Assembly (NCBI GenBank): GCA_016210395.1
Contig: JACQUI010000244.1
Coordinates: 1-8,652, forward strand
Direction: 5' to 3'
DNA length: 8,652 bases
DNA from: Chloroflexota bacterium
Lineage (GTDB): Bacteria > Chloroflexota > Dehalococcoidia > Lucifugimonadales > JACPCL1
The first letter of the stretch is position 1. Every line of letters begins with the position of its first letter. A program made the translations under genes and the position numbers. Shown here piece after piece: positions 1-5,964 of the stretch. The notes beneath the pieces are model-generated. The model was not told the origin of the DNA. It did not search any database and saw only the letters and a program-made list of their open reading frames with translations.

Positions 1-4
1 GGAC

Positions 5-95
5 TGTCACGAAATAACATACCTGTTTCTCGAAGGCAATACGAACGTGTGTTAGCTGTTGCTTCTACCAAAAGTGGGTAGGTTATTACGTGACA
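5..95. mobile_element. Small inverted-repeat (MITE-like) element
   Basis: Two 19-bp arms face each other. The left arm (5-23) reads TGTCACGAAATAACATACC. The right arm (77-95), read on the minus strand, is TGTCACGTAATAACCTACC, so 17 of 19 positions match and the outer seven are identical. About 53 bp lie between the arms and carry no ORF. The arrangement resembles a MITE or a pair of transposon ends. It could also be a binding site for a dimeric regulator, but the spacing is long for that. Target duplications cannot be judged because only four bases lie to the left. The element is more AT-rich than the rest of the window and sits beside an accessory-type gene pair. Confidence 0.45.
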
Positions 96-154
96 ACTCC
101 TAAGCTTCAGGCGGCGGGGCCACCAGTCACAGGGCTGTCCAAGGCAGTGGTGTC

Positions 155-508
155 CTAGGGTTGGCGGAGCAGATGTGTTTTGATCCGGCTCAAGTTATTC
201 TGAACAAGCCTCTGAACGTCAATAAGGCTGAACTTTCCCAACTCGTATCTTGCTTCCCGTGACTGGTTGTAAAGCTCGCGATAGTACAGCCAAATAGGCC
301 GGGTCCGCTGGCGACTGGCTACCCAAGCATTCCGTTCTGGATGATCTACAGGACGGTCGGGGTAGAAATAAGCATCCACATATCTGACTGCCGTGTAGAA
401 GGCTACAACCACGGCCCAATCCAGGAAAAGCGTATTGGAGAGTTCAAATGTTGCAAGAAAACGCTCGTTGTGCTCGGCTCGTGCCCTAAGCTCCTCGTTG
501 AGCGGCAA
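155..508 (-). CDS. HEPN-like helical protein, second gene of a two-gene module
   Basis: Encodes 117 residues from a TTG start at 508-506. The upstream ATG at 595 would give 146 residues but lies deep inside the preceding gene and lacks a good ribosome site. The TTG has a perfect AAGGAGG six bases upstream (515-521). The protein looks all-helical, with a hydrophobic-aromatic block DWAVVVAFYTAVRYVDAYF (30-48), then HPERN (56-60), an aromatic helix and SREARYE (83-89). This spacing resembles uncharacterised HEPN-type proteins, whose usual pattern is a DWA.V.aFYaAl..V.ay block, an H..R pair and an S.eARY motif. A canonical HEPN RNase motif (R, four to six residues, H) is not clear. The gene overlaps the preceding one by 23 bp, implying coupled translation. 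It may be the effector half of a toxin-antitoxin-like or defence pair, but that role is inferred from the layout only. Confidence 0.6.
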   Translation of the reverse strand: MPLNEELRARAEHNERFLATFELSNTLFLDWAVVVAFYTAVRYVDAYFYPDRPVDHPERNAWVASRQRTRPIWLYYRELYNQSREARYELGKFSLIDVQRLVQNNLSRIKTHLLRQP

Positions 509-833
509 GTGGAGCCTCCTTGCGTACAAGGGAGAAGCCGGTAGCCAATTTGTAGTCCTGGCCGCCGTCTTCCAATCGGTCTCTTGTGAGAACAAAGAAG
601 TCCAGTCTTGCGCCTGGGAACCTATTGTACAGTTGGGCCTCTATCCTATAGATGCGTTCTCGCAAGGCCAGATCGTCCCGGCCCACAACTGTCCAGAGAT
701 GGGTTGTTTGGCCTGCATCAGTCCAAAAGTAGACGCCTTCTACCCCAAGCAATTGATACACACGCGCAGCAAATGCTTCTGCCACAGCGGCAGGCTCTGT
801 CGTTAGTTTGGTGCGTTTGATTGTGTTCGCCAT
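486..833 (-). CDS. Small hypothetical protein, possible nucleotidyltransferase-like partner of the HEPN-like protein
   Basis: Encodes 115 residues. The ATG at 833-831 has AAGGA seven bases upstream (841-845), which supports this start. The predicted order is an N-terminal helix, a strand (VEGVYFWTD, 31-39), a strand (HLWTVVGRD, 45-53), a helix (RERIYRIEAQLYNRFP, 58-73) and a strand (RLDFFVLTRD, 76-85). This alternating pattern, ending in an acidic LDFF strand, recalls degenerate nucleotidyltransferase (MNT-like) proteins that pair with HEPN proteins. The GS...D.D catalytic signature of active MNT enzymes is absent, so any such activity is doubtful. The C-terminal codons contain the Shine-Dalgarno sequence and TTG start of the next gene. 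No confident family assignment is possible; the link to MNT rests on fold pattern and gene pairing. Confidence 0.55.
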   Translation of the reverse strand: MANTIKRTKLTTEPAAVAEAFAARVYQLLGVEGVYFWTDAGQTTHLWTVVGRDDLALRERIYRIEAQLYNRFPGARLDFFVLTRDRLEDGGQDYKLATGFSLVRKEAPLAAQRGA

Positions 834-840
834 GTCTTTA

Positions 841-845
841 TCCTT
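841..845 (-). promoter_or_regulatory. Ribosome binding site of the HEPN-module first gene
   Basis: AAGGA on the minus strand lies seven bases upstream of ATG 833. A second AAGGAGG sits further out (851-857) within a short inverted repeat (GGCCT/AGGCC, 848-863), so part of the leader could fold. Confidence 0.5.
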
Positions 846-889
846 GGGGCCTCCTTCAAGGCCACACTATTTCTTGTTTGCATCCCCAT

Positions 890-910
890 CGTGGCCTCGG
901 CGAAGCCACG
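890..910 (-). terminator. Hairpin just after the E2 gene
   Basis: CGTGGC (890-895) pairs with GCCACG (905-910), five bases past the E2 stop codon on the minus strand. No T-run follows, so this is not a standard intrinsic terminator. It may still protect the 3' end or act with Rho. Confidence 0.3.
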
Positions 911-914
911 CCCC

Positions 915-2192
915 CTACACCAGCAGGCTCACCGGCTTCTCCAGCAGGCCCTTGATCTCCTGCATGAACCGCGCGCCTTCCACGCCGTCGGACACGCGAT
1001 GGTCCACCGAGATGGTCAGCCGCATCATCTGGCGCACGGCCACCTGGCCATCCACCACCACTGCCTCCGGCCTGACAGCCGCGATGGCCAGCACCGCGGC
1101 CTGGGGCGGCAGGATGATGGCGCTGAACTCCTCTACGCCGAACATGCCCAGGTTGCTTGTGCTGAACGTGCCGTTGTACTCGTCCTGGCGCAGCCGGCCC
1201 GACTGCACGCGCTCCGCCAGGTCCTTGCTGGCCAGGGCCAACTCGATCAGCGTCTTCTCGTGGGCGTTGACGATGGCCGGTACCACCAGCCCCTGCTCCC
1301 GGCCAATGGCGATGCCCAGGTGGATGTACGGGTGCGCCTCGACGTAAGTGTCGCGATAGGATGCGTTGAGGTTGGGGAACTTCTTCAGGGCCAGGACGGC
1401 GGCGCGCAGCACCAGGTCGTTGATGGTCACCTTCACCTGCTGCTGGCTCTCGTTGACCTGCGCGCGCAACGCCAGGGCCGCAGTCATGTCCGCTGCGATG
1501 GTGACGTAGAAGTGCGGGACGCCTTGCTTGCTCTGGGAGGTGGCGCGGGCGATGGCCTGGCGCATCCGGGAAAGCTCGACGCGCCCGGCGGCCACGGCGG
1601 GGGCCGGCGCAGGCGGCCGCGCAGGGGCAGTGGGCATAGGGGTGGCTGCTGCTGCGGGCGTTGGCGCCGGTACGGCGACGGCTGCAGGCTGGCGCTGGGC
1701 GGCAGCGGCCTCCACGTCCTCCCGCGTGATGCGCCCGCCCGGGCCGGTGCCTTTGACCCGGCGCAGGTCTACCCCCTTCTCCTGTGCAAGGCGGCGCGCC
1801 ACAGGTGTGACGCGGACCTCTTCAGCCGGTCCCTCGGCGGGCGCTGCTGGAGTCGGCAGCGCAATAGGGGAAGGCGGGGCGACGGTCGCAGCCGGGGCCG
1901 TTGCGCCCGGCTGTCCGTCAGTCGCGGCGGGGACCAGCGCGCTGATGTCTTCGTCCGCTGCTCCAACGATGGCGATGGCCTGGCCCACCGGAATGCTGGC
2001 CCCCGGGTTTGCCAATAGCTTCCTCAGTATCCCGGCAGCCGTCGCCTCCATCTCCACCACGGCCTTGTCGGTCTCGATCTCGGCGACAGGCTCGCCGCGC
2101 TTCACCTGGGCGCCTTCCTCTTTAAGCCAGCGCACCAGGACGCCCTGCGTCATGTCGTAGCCCATCTGTGGCATCACCAGTTGCGTAGCCAG
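915..2192 (-). CDS. pdhC: Dihydrolipoamide acyltransferase (E2) of a 2-oxoacid dehydrogenase complex
   Basis: This is the core subunit that moves the acyl group from E1 to CoA through a lipoyl arm, in the pyruvate or branched-chain 2-oxoacid dehydrogenase complex. With the preferred CTG start at 2192 the protein has 425 residues. The lipoyl domain covers about 1-80 with EIETDKAVVEME and lipoyl-lysine K43. An Ala/Pro-rich linker follows. The E1/E3-binding domain spans about 126-162 (VTPVARRLAQEKGVDL, GTGPGGRITREDV), then a second flexible linker. The acyltransferase domain runs from about 205 and ends with HRVSDG, catalytic H398 and D402. The CTG has GGAGG seven bases upstream (2200-2204) and restores a typical N-terminus (MATQLVMPQMGYDMT). 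The GTG at 2177 and ATG at 2174 are the alternatives. No E1 or E3 gene lies beside it, so substrate specificity is open and the symbol is provisional. Confidence 0.93.
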   Translation of the reverse strand: MATQLVMPQMGYDMTQGVLVRWLKEEGAQVKRGEPVAEIETDKAVVEMEATAAGILRKLLANPGASIPVGQAIAIVGAADEDISALVPAATDGQPGATAPAATVAPPSPIALPTPAAPAEGPAEEVRVTPVARRLAQEKGVDLRRVKGTGPGGRITREDVEAAAAQRQPAAVAVPAPTPAAAATPMPTAPARPPAPAPAVAAGRVELSRMRQAIARATSQSKQGVPHFYVTIAADMTAALALRAQVNESQQQVKVTINDLVLRAAVLALKKFPNLNASYRDTYVEAHPYIHLGIAIGREQGLVVPAIVNAHEKTLIELALASKDLAERVQSGRLRQDEYNGTFSTSNLGMFGVEEFSAIILPPQAAVLAIAAVRPEAVVVDGQVAVRQMMRLTISVDHRVSDGVEGARFMQEIKGLLEKPVSLLV

Positions 2193-2199
2193 GGCGTCA

Positions 2200-2204
2200 C
2201 CTCC
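2200..2204 (-). promoter_or_regulatory. Ribosome binding site that supports a CTG start for E2
   Basis: GGAGG on the minus strand (in GGAGGTGAC) is seven bases before CTG 2192-2190. It is 22 bases from GTG 2177, which is too far for efficient use. This favours the non-canonical CTG start. Confidence 0.6.
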
Positions 2205-2321
2205 GGTGGAGATTGCCAGAAAGCTTTACCTATGGTATCCCATTTCAGCTACGCAGGGAATCTGCGCGGCAGACTGGATGCCCCTTAAATACCGGAGTTT
2301 CGCAGCGGGGAGGGGCCTTCC

Positions 2322-2342
2322 CCCTTCCCGCAACGGGAAGGG
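2322..2342. repeat. GC-rich hairpin (CCCTTCCCG, loop CAA, CGGGAAGGG)
   Basis: A perfect 9-bp stem with a three-base loop lies 12 bases past the stop of the pseudouridine synthase gene. It resembles dispersed hairpins made of runs of C and G; others in this window are at 4896-4938 and 7819-7839. No T-tract follows on either strand, so intrinsic termination is unlikely. Confidence 0.45.
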
Positions 2343-2354
2343 AGACCGAAGGGG

Positions 2355-3263
2355 TTAGGTCGGCGTCTCCTCAAGCCCTTCCAGCGCGCGCTGCAAGTCC
2401 TCCGGCAAAGGGGAGGTGTACTGGACGCGCTCGCCTGTAGCCGGGTGCTGGAAGGACAGGCGGTGAGCGTGCAGGAACTGGCGCTCTAGGAACGAGGCGC
2501 GGCGGCCGTACTGGCGGTCGCCGGCCACGGGGTGTCCCATAGCCACAGCGTGCACCCGTATCTGGTGCGTGCGCCCCGTATGGATGCGCACCTCCAGCAG
2601 GGCATAGCCTTTGAATCGGCGGATGATGCGGTACTCCGTCAGCGCCTCGCGCCCCCTGGCGACCACTGCCATGCGTTTGCGGTCAGTTGGGTTGCGTCCA
2701 ATGGGTGCATCTATGACGCCTTGAGGCGGCTGGGGGTATCCCTGCACCAGGGCAAGGTACACCTTTTCGACCTGCCTGTCCCTGATCTGGCGGATAAGGC
2801 CCTGGTAGGCAAGGCGGGACCGGGCCACGACCATGAGGCCGGAGGTGTCTGTGTCCAGGCGGTGCACGATGCCGGGCCGCTTTTCCCCGCCGACGCCGGC
2901 CAGCTCCGGATACCGCGCGATGAGTGCGTTGACAAGGGTGCCCTGGGCGTGTCCAGGCCCTGGATGCACGGGTGTGCCGGCCGGCTTGTCCAGGACGATG
3001 ATGTGGGGGTCTTCGTAGACCACCTTCACGGGCAGGTCTTCAGGGAGCAAGTCCCCCGTGGGCGCGTCGGGCACGGTAACGCTGACGGCGTCGCCGGCGC
3101 TGAGCTTGAAGGAGGGCTTGACGGCCGCGCCGTTGACCAGGACGCAGCCTTCCTGAATAAGCCGTTGAAAGTGGGCGCGAGAGAGGTCTTTGCGCAAGGA
3201 GGCCAGGTAGGCGTCCACCCGCTGGCCGTCTCCCTGGCAGGTGAGCCGGAAGGTCTCAGCCAT
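2355..3263 (-). CDS. rluD: RluD-family 23S rRNA pseudouridine synthase
   Basis: Converts uridines to pseudouridine in RNA, most likely in 23S rRNA, in the cytoplasm. From ATG 3263 the protein has 302 residues, near the usual length for RluC/RluD enzymes. An S4 RNA-binding domain covers about 14-70 (RVDAYLASLRKDLSRAHFQRLIQEG, then VLVNG). The catalytic domain has VLDKPAGTPVHPG (90-102) and the signature HRLDTDTSGLMV (134-145), with catalytic Asp D137. Further motifs are TEYRII and IHTGRTHQIRVH. An earlier in-frame ATG at 3365 would add 34 residues unlike the family and inside lspA, so 3263 is preferred. The gene overlaps the lspA stop by 8 bp (ATGGCTGA), indicating coupled translation. The lspA-rluD order is common in bacteria. 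RluD versus another RluA-family site specificity cannot be settled from sequence alone. Confidence 0.93.
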   Translation of the reverse strand: MAETFRLTCQGDGQRVDAYLASLRKDLSRAHFQRLIQEGCVLVNGAAVKPSFKLSAGDAVSVTVPDAPTGDLLPEDLPVKVVYEDPHIIVLDKPAGTPVHPGPGHAQGTLVNALIARYPELAGVGGEKRPGIVHRLDTDTSGLMVVARSRLAYQGLIRQIRDRQVEKVYLALVQGYPQPPQGVIDAPIGRNPTDRKRMAVVARGREALTEYRIIRRFKGYALLEVRIHTGRTHQIRVHAVAMGHPVAGDRQYGRRASFLERQFLHAHRLSFQHPATGERVQYTSPLPEDLQRALEGLEETPT

Positions 3264-4152
3264 TCCGTTCCGCAGGCCGCTGCTCCAGCGACTCTCCAAC
3301 CGGCGGTTGCGAGGAGGGTTCGCCTTCGCGCGGCGCCAGGCCATCAGGGGTTGCGCTGCTTTCAAGCGTCAGCGGGGCCGCCTGCGCTGGAGGGTCTGCT
3401 TGCGCCGTTTCTTGATGTTTCGGCTTGGCTTCATCCTTTGGCGACCGCCAGATGAACCATGCCAGGATGCCTATACCAACCATGATGGAGGAGTCGGCCA
3501 TGTTGAACACAGGCCAGGAGCCGACGTCCACAAAGTCGGTGACATGCCCCAGGGTGATGCGGTCCACCAGGTTGCCCGCCGCGCCGCCAAGCTGGAGGCC
3601 CAGGCTGGTGCGCAGCCAGAAAGGAGGGATGGACTGGTTCTTGAAGTACAGCAGCAGGATGCCGATGCCCGCGATGGACGCCAGCATGAGGAGAAACGTC
3701 TGGTTGGGGAAAAGGCCAAAGGCGCTGCCGGTGTTGAATGTGTGCGTAATGCGGAAGACCCCTGTGGGCGGCACGGACTCGCCGACGAACAGGTTGCCTC
3801 TGACCCACGTTTTGCTGGCCTGGTCCACAAGGAACGTCAGGACAATGAGGCTCGCCAGGTACAGATCGTACGCCCAGGCGCGGCGCCGCGAGCGCGCGGG
3901 CGTGGCCTCGCCCTCGTCTGCGGCCTCTTGCTGTGGTTGTAGGGGCGCAGCATCCTGCGCCCCTACGGGGGCGTCTGCAAGAGGAGCGCCGCTTGCCAGG
4001 CCGTTGCTGCTGCCGGCGGCGACGGCGTTCACGGACAGAGGGGCTTCCCCCTCCTGCCCCGGCGAAAAAGTAACGGGGGAAGGCGCGTCCAGCGGCTGCT
4101 TGGGTTCTGTGGGTGGTTGAGATTGCAACGTGCTCGCTGTCCTGCTTGTCAT
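3256..4152 (-). CDS. lspA: Lipoprotein signal peptidase (signal peptidase II) with long disordered tails
   Basis: Cleaves the signal peptide of diacylglyceryl-modified prolipoproteins in the cytoplasmic membrane; an aspartic protease. It has 298 residues, against roughly 160-170 for typical LspA. The core spans about 93-238. TM1 has LTFLVDQASK (conserved D110). The region HTFNTGSAFGLF (137-148) matches the family N.G.AFG motif. GNLVDR holds D197, and FNMADSS holds D220; these are the expected catalytic pair. Residues 1-92 form a Pro/Ala/Glu-rich tail without secondary structure, and about 239-298 is a second such tail. Both should be cytoplasmic. No good later start exists before TM1: a GTG at 4032 lies 17 bases from an AGGAGG, too far to be convincing. 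A perfect palindromic repeat (3939-3966) lies inside the N-terminal tail coding region. The start is the uncertain part. Confidence 0.92.
   Translation of the reverse strand: MTSRTASTLQSQPPTEPKQPLDAPSPVTFSPGQEGEAPLSVNAVAAGSSNGLASGAPLADAPVGAQDAAPLQPQQEAADEGEATPARSRRRAWAYDLYLASLIVLTFLVDQASKTWVRGNLFVGESVPPTGVFRITHTFNTGSAFGLFPNQTFLLMLASIAGIGILLLYFKNQSIPPFWLRTSLGLQLGGAAGNLVDRITLGHVTDFVDVGSWPVFNMADSSIMVGIGILAWFIWRSPKDEAKPKHQETAQADPPAQAAPLTLESSATPDGLAPREGEPSSQPPVGESLEQRPAERNG
3939..3966. repeat. Perfect 12-bp palindromic repeat inside lspA
   Basis: GTAGGGGCGCAG (3939-3950), loop CATC, then CTGCGCCCCTAC (3955-3966). The arms match exactly. This form (GTAGGGGCG.../...CGCCCCTAC) is, from memory, a common dispersed intergenic hairpin in some bacterial genomes. 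Here it is read in frame as part of the lspA N-terminal tail (around VGAQDAAPLQ, 63-72). Confidence 0.6.
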
Positions 4153-4162
4153 CGCTACGTTC

Positions 4163-4193
4163 AGTCTAGCACAACGCGGGCTGAGGGCCGCAA
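4163..4193 (-). promoter_or_regulatory. Possible lspA promoter
   Basis: On the minus strand an extended -10 (TGCTAGACT) ends 10 bases before the ATG at 4152. A poor -35 (TTGCGG) lies 19 bases upstream of the hexamer. Transcription would start within a few bases of the ATG, which would explain why no Shine-Dalgarno sequence is seen. The evidence is thin because the spacer is long and the -35 weak. Readthrough from the hydrolase gene 45 bp upstream is equally possible. Confidence 0.3.
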
Positions 4194-4197
4194 CCGC

Positions 4198-4839
4198 CTA
4201 CAACAGGCGCTCGGCCAGGAAGTCTGCCACCCGCTGGGCAAGGGCCTCCTCGTGGCCCCGCCAGGAGTGGTCGGCGCCCAGGACCACCTCCAGATCGGCC
4301 GGATGCTCGAAGAGAGCATTCACCTCTCGAAGCCTGCTTGCGCCCACGAGACGGTCTCGCTCGCCTACGAGGAACAGCCGGGGTCGCTTGTCCTTGCCCA
4401 AGGGCGACCCGCTGAACGAGGACAGGGGCGGTGATACCAGCACGAACGCAATCGCCGGTTTCAGCTCAGCCATGCCTCTGATCACCGCCTGCGCTCCAAA
4501 GGAGTACCCTGCCGTCGCGAGACGCTTTCTATCCACGCCTGGCCATCGCTCCAGGACGTGCAGCGCGCCGGCAACGTCCTGCCACTCTTCCTGGCCGTTG
4601 GTGAACTGGCCCTGGCTGCCGCCAACTCCTCTGAAGTTGAATCGCAGGCTGGCGATGCCGCGCTCGTCAATCGCTCTGGCAAGGGAAAGGATAAGAGGGC
4701 TTTCCATCGCGCCGCCCAGGGCGGGGTGAGCGTGGCAGAGCAACACAGCAGGGTAGGGCGGGCTGGACCCTTCAGGCGTGGAAAGCACGCCTTCCAGGGT
4801 GAGCCCTTTGCTGGAGAAGCTAATGGCAGTTTGGCGCAA
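4198..4839 (-). CDS. Alpha/beta hydrolase (small COG2945-like family), copy 1
   Basis: A 213-residue single-domain alpha/beta hydrolase, probably a cytoplasmic esterase or dienelactone-hydrolase-like enzyme of unknown substrate. After the first strands (LTLEGVLSTP) come HAHPALGG (36-43) and FNFRGVGGSQGQF (67-79), both typical of this subfamily. The nucleophile elbow is GYSFGA with S113. The acid is probably D162 (VGERDR) and the base H191 (GADHSWRG), so the triad is complete. The start is TTG at 4839, with a weak GGTGG six bases upstream. No ATG lies nearby in frame before the conserved region. It is a paralog of the gene at 5237-5875: they share LTLEGVL, RGIA.L.FNFRG, PGVDR.RL..AGYSFGA and RP.LF. 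It lies 45 bp upstream of lspA in the same direction. Confidence 0.88.
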   Translation of the reverse strand: MRQTAISFSSKGLTLEGVLSTPEGSSPPYPAVLLCHAHPALGGAMESPLILSLARAIDERGIASLRFNFRGVGGSQGQFTNGQEEWQDVAGALHVLERWPGVDRKRLATAGYSFGAQAVIRGMAELKPAIAFVLVSPPLSSFSGSPLGKDKRPRLFLVGERDRLVGASRLREVNALFEHPADLEVVLGADHSWRGHEEALAQRVADFLAERLL

Positions 4840-4895
4840 GGGCAGCCACCGTTACGACTGGTGCATAAGTACGTGGACTCGTCCGGCGGGGAATA

Positions 4896-4938
4896 GCGCC
4901 TGGTCCGCCTCCCCCTCTGGGAGAGGCAGACCAGGCGC
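4896..4938. repeat. Long imperfect hairpin
   Basis: GCGCCTGGTC (4896-4905) pairs perfectly with GACCAGGCGC (4929-4938). After one C/A mismatch, GCCTC (4907-4911) pairs with GAGGC (4923-4927). After another mismatch, CCC pairs with GGG around a TCT loop. This gives 18 pairs over 43 bases. No T-run follows on either strand. It lies upstream of the hydrolase gene that starts at 4839. Confidence 0.6.
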
Positions 4939-5053
4939 GACGTTAGAGCCTGTCCTGAGAGCAGCCGAAGGAAGCGGCGAGAGCGGGTGAGGAGCAGCGT
5001 TTTGAGACAATTGTTATGAAAATACGATTGGCTCCCACAAGAGCGGTGGAGTT

Positions 5054-5123
5054 GTCATCCTGAGCGAGTCGGTCATACGCCGCTTGCCGTTCTCAGCGAC
5101 TGCCGCAGTGAAGGATCACTGAC
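5054..5123. repeat. Dispersed repeat, copy A
   Basis: The segment starts GTCATCCTGAGCGA and ends GAAGGATCACTGAC. It aligns along its length with 6625-6698 (GTCATTCTGGAGCGAA ... GAAGAATCCCTCACGAC). Its two ends are imperfect inverted repeats of each other (GTCATCCT against GTCAGTGATCCT). The core motif matches a repeat I recall as widespread in bacterial intergenic DNA. Confidence 0.5.
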
Positions 5124-5143
5124 CAGCCTTGCCAGCACGCAAA

Positions 5144-5161
5144 GGGCTGCGGCAGCAGCCC
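5144..5161 (-). terminator. Weak intrinsic terminator-like hairpin after hydrolase copy 2
   Basis: On the minus strand GGGCTGC, loop TGCC, GCAGCCC forms a 7-bp stem followed only by TTTGCG. It lies about 75 bases past the hydrolase stop. The T-tract is short, so efficiency would be low. Confidence 0.35.
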
Positions 5162-5236
5162 GCGTCCCTCTATTGCCGAACAGCTTTTCATCCGTGTGGG
5201 TACCCATGTCAAGGGCATTACTTAGAAATGGGGCGG

Positions 5237-5875
5237 TCACTGAAGGCAGCGAGCAAAGAAATCGGCGGCCAGCTTGCTTACCTCGGACTCATACCCGCGT
5301 AGGCTGTGCTCCGCGCCCGCCAGCACCTCCACCTCGCGTGGAGGAGTGAACCGCTGGGTGAGGAAGCGGAACATTGGGATCTCGATGATAGTGTCGGCAT
5401 CGCCCTGGATGAAGAGCTTTGGGCGGTTGATCTGGTGCAGCACCATGTCGTTCAGAGGGGCGGGAGGACACGCCACCGAGACGATGGCCCGCAGGTCGTG
5501 GTTGTCTTCGGCGGCGTCCAGCGCGATGCCCGCGCCGAAGGAGTACCCTGCGATGCCCAGACGGGAGCGGTCCACGCCAGGCTGAGCGGCCAGGAACTCC
5601 ACCGCGGCAAGTGCGTCCGCTACTTCGCCAACGCCCCGGTCGAAGGCCCCCTGGCTACTGCCTGCGCCCCGGAAGTTGAACGTCAGCGCCGCGATGCCTC
5701 GCCTGGCGACCCCTCCGGCGATGCTCTCCACTACGGCGTTGTACATGTCGCCGCCGTACATGGGATGGGGATGGCACACGACAACCGCCGGCCAGGGGCC
5801 GTCCGAAGCGGGAAGGCGCAGCACGCCCTCAAGGGTAAGAGCGCCGGATGCGAACGTTGTCTTGGTAGTGTTCAT
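5237..5875 (-). CDS. Alpha/beta hydrolase (small COG2945-like family), copy 2
   Basis: A 212-residue cytoplasmic hydrolase and paralog of the gene at 4198-4839. It shows LTLEGVLRLP (13-22), HPHPMYGGDMYN (35-46), FNFRGAGSSQGAFDRG (66-81), nucleophile S112 in GYSFGAG, acid D161 (QGDAD) and base H190 (AGAEHSLRG). HPHP and the FNFRG.G.S.G.F.G motif are typical of the subfamily, so this copy looks closer to the family norm than copy 1. The substrate is unknown; esterase, thioesterase or dienelactone-hydrolase-like activity is possible. The ATG at 5875 lacks a clear Shine-Dalgarno sequence, but nothing else fits. It is divergent from the selenoprotein gene, with 180 bp between their starts. Confidence 0.9.
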   Translation of the reverse strand: MNTTKTTFASGALTLEGVLRLPASDGPWPAVVVCHPHPMYGGDMYNAVVESIAGGVARRGIAALTFNFRGAGSSQGAFDRGVGEVADALAAVEFLAAQPGVDRSRLGIAGYSFGAGIALDAAEDNHDLRAIVSVACPPAPLNDMVLHQINRPKLFIQGDADTIIEIPMFRFLTQRFTPPREVEVLAGAEHSLRGYESEVSKLAADFFARCLQ

Positions 5876-5899
5876 CTTGGCCGCTTTCTGCGACTACCC

Positions 5900-5928
5900 A
5901 TCATAGCTGCAAGGGCCGTGTTTGGCTA
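5900..5928 (-). promoter_or_regulatory. Possible promoter of hydrolase copy 2
   Basis: On the minus strand TATGAT (5900-5905) fits a -10, with TAGCCA (5923-5928) 17 bases upstream as a weak -35 (four of six). Transcription would start about 17-20 bases before the ATG. An imperfect inverted repeat (5926-5950) touches the -35. Confidence 0.35.
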
Positions 5929-5950
5929 TGGCGGCTTGGAAGCCACATAG
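5926..5950. promoter_or_regulatory. Operator-like imperfect inverted repeat in the divergent region
   Basis: CTATG-GC-GGCTT (5926-5937) mirrors AAGCC-A-CATAG (5940-5950): ten pairs around a two-base centre with a small bulge. It lies between the two divergent promoters, overlapping one -35 and ending 14 bases before the other. A dimeric regulator is possible; none is encoded here. Confidence 0.3.
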
Positions 5951-5964
5951 TTGGCTCGGCGGCG

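Larger units (their letters stand above)
4840..5236. other. 397-bp gap without a gene, rich in repeats
   Basis: No ORF here has a supported start or recognisable product. The gap holds a long hairpin (4896-4938), a stretch at about 4946-4970 resembling the dispersed motif CCTGTCCTGAG...GCCGAAGGA, a roughly 70-bp repeat copy (5054-5123) and a hairpin after the second hydrolase gene (5144-5161). It looks like a landing site for small palindromic repeats between two duplicated genes. Confidence 0.55.

Noticed and set aside
891..2018. Long plus-strand ORF of 375 residues opposite the E2 gene
   Set aside because: It is a low-complexity Arg/Gly/His-rich shadow of a clear E2 gene on the other strand; the opposite frame is open because the DNA is GC-rich.
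2213..2440. Plus-strand ORF of 75 residues in the E2-rluD gap
   Set aside because: It reads through a GC-rich hairpin and into rluD antisense, with no ribosome site or known motif.
3264..3365. N-terminal extension of rluD starting at 3365
   Set aside because: It lies wholly inside lspA and precedes the normal S4-domain start; ATG 3263 overlaps the lspA stop in the manner of coupled genes.
2532..3455. Plus-strand ORF of 307 residues across rluD and lspA
   Set aside because: No recognisable domain, and it spans two well-supported minus-strand genes and their junction.
5306..5950. Plus-strand ORF of 214 residues opposite hydrolase copy 2
   Set aside because: It mirrors a gene with a complete catalytic triad and shows no family motifs.
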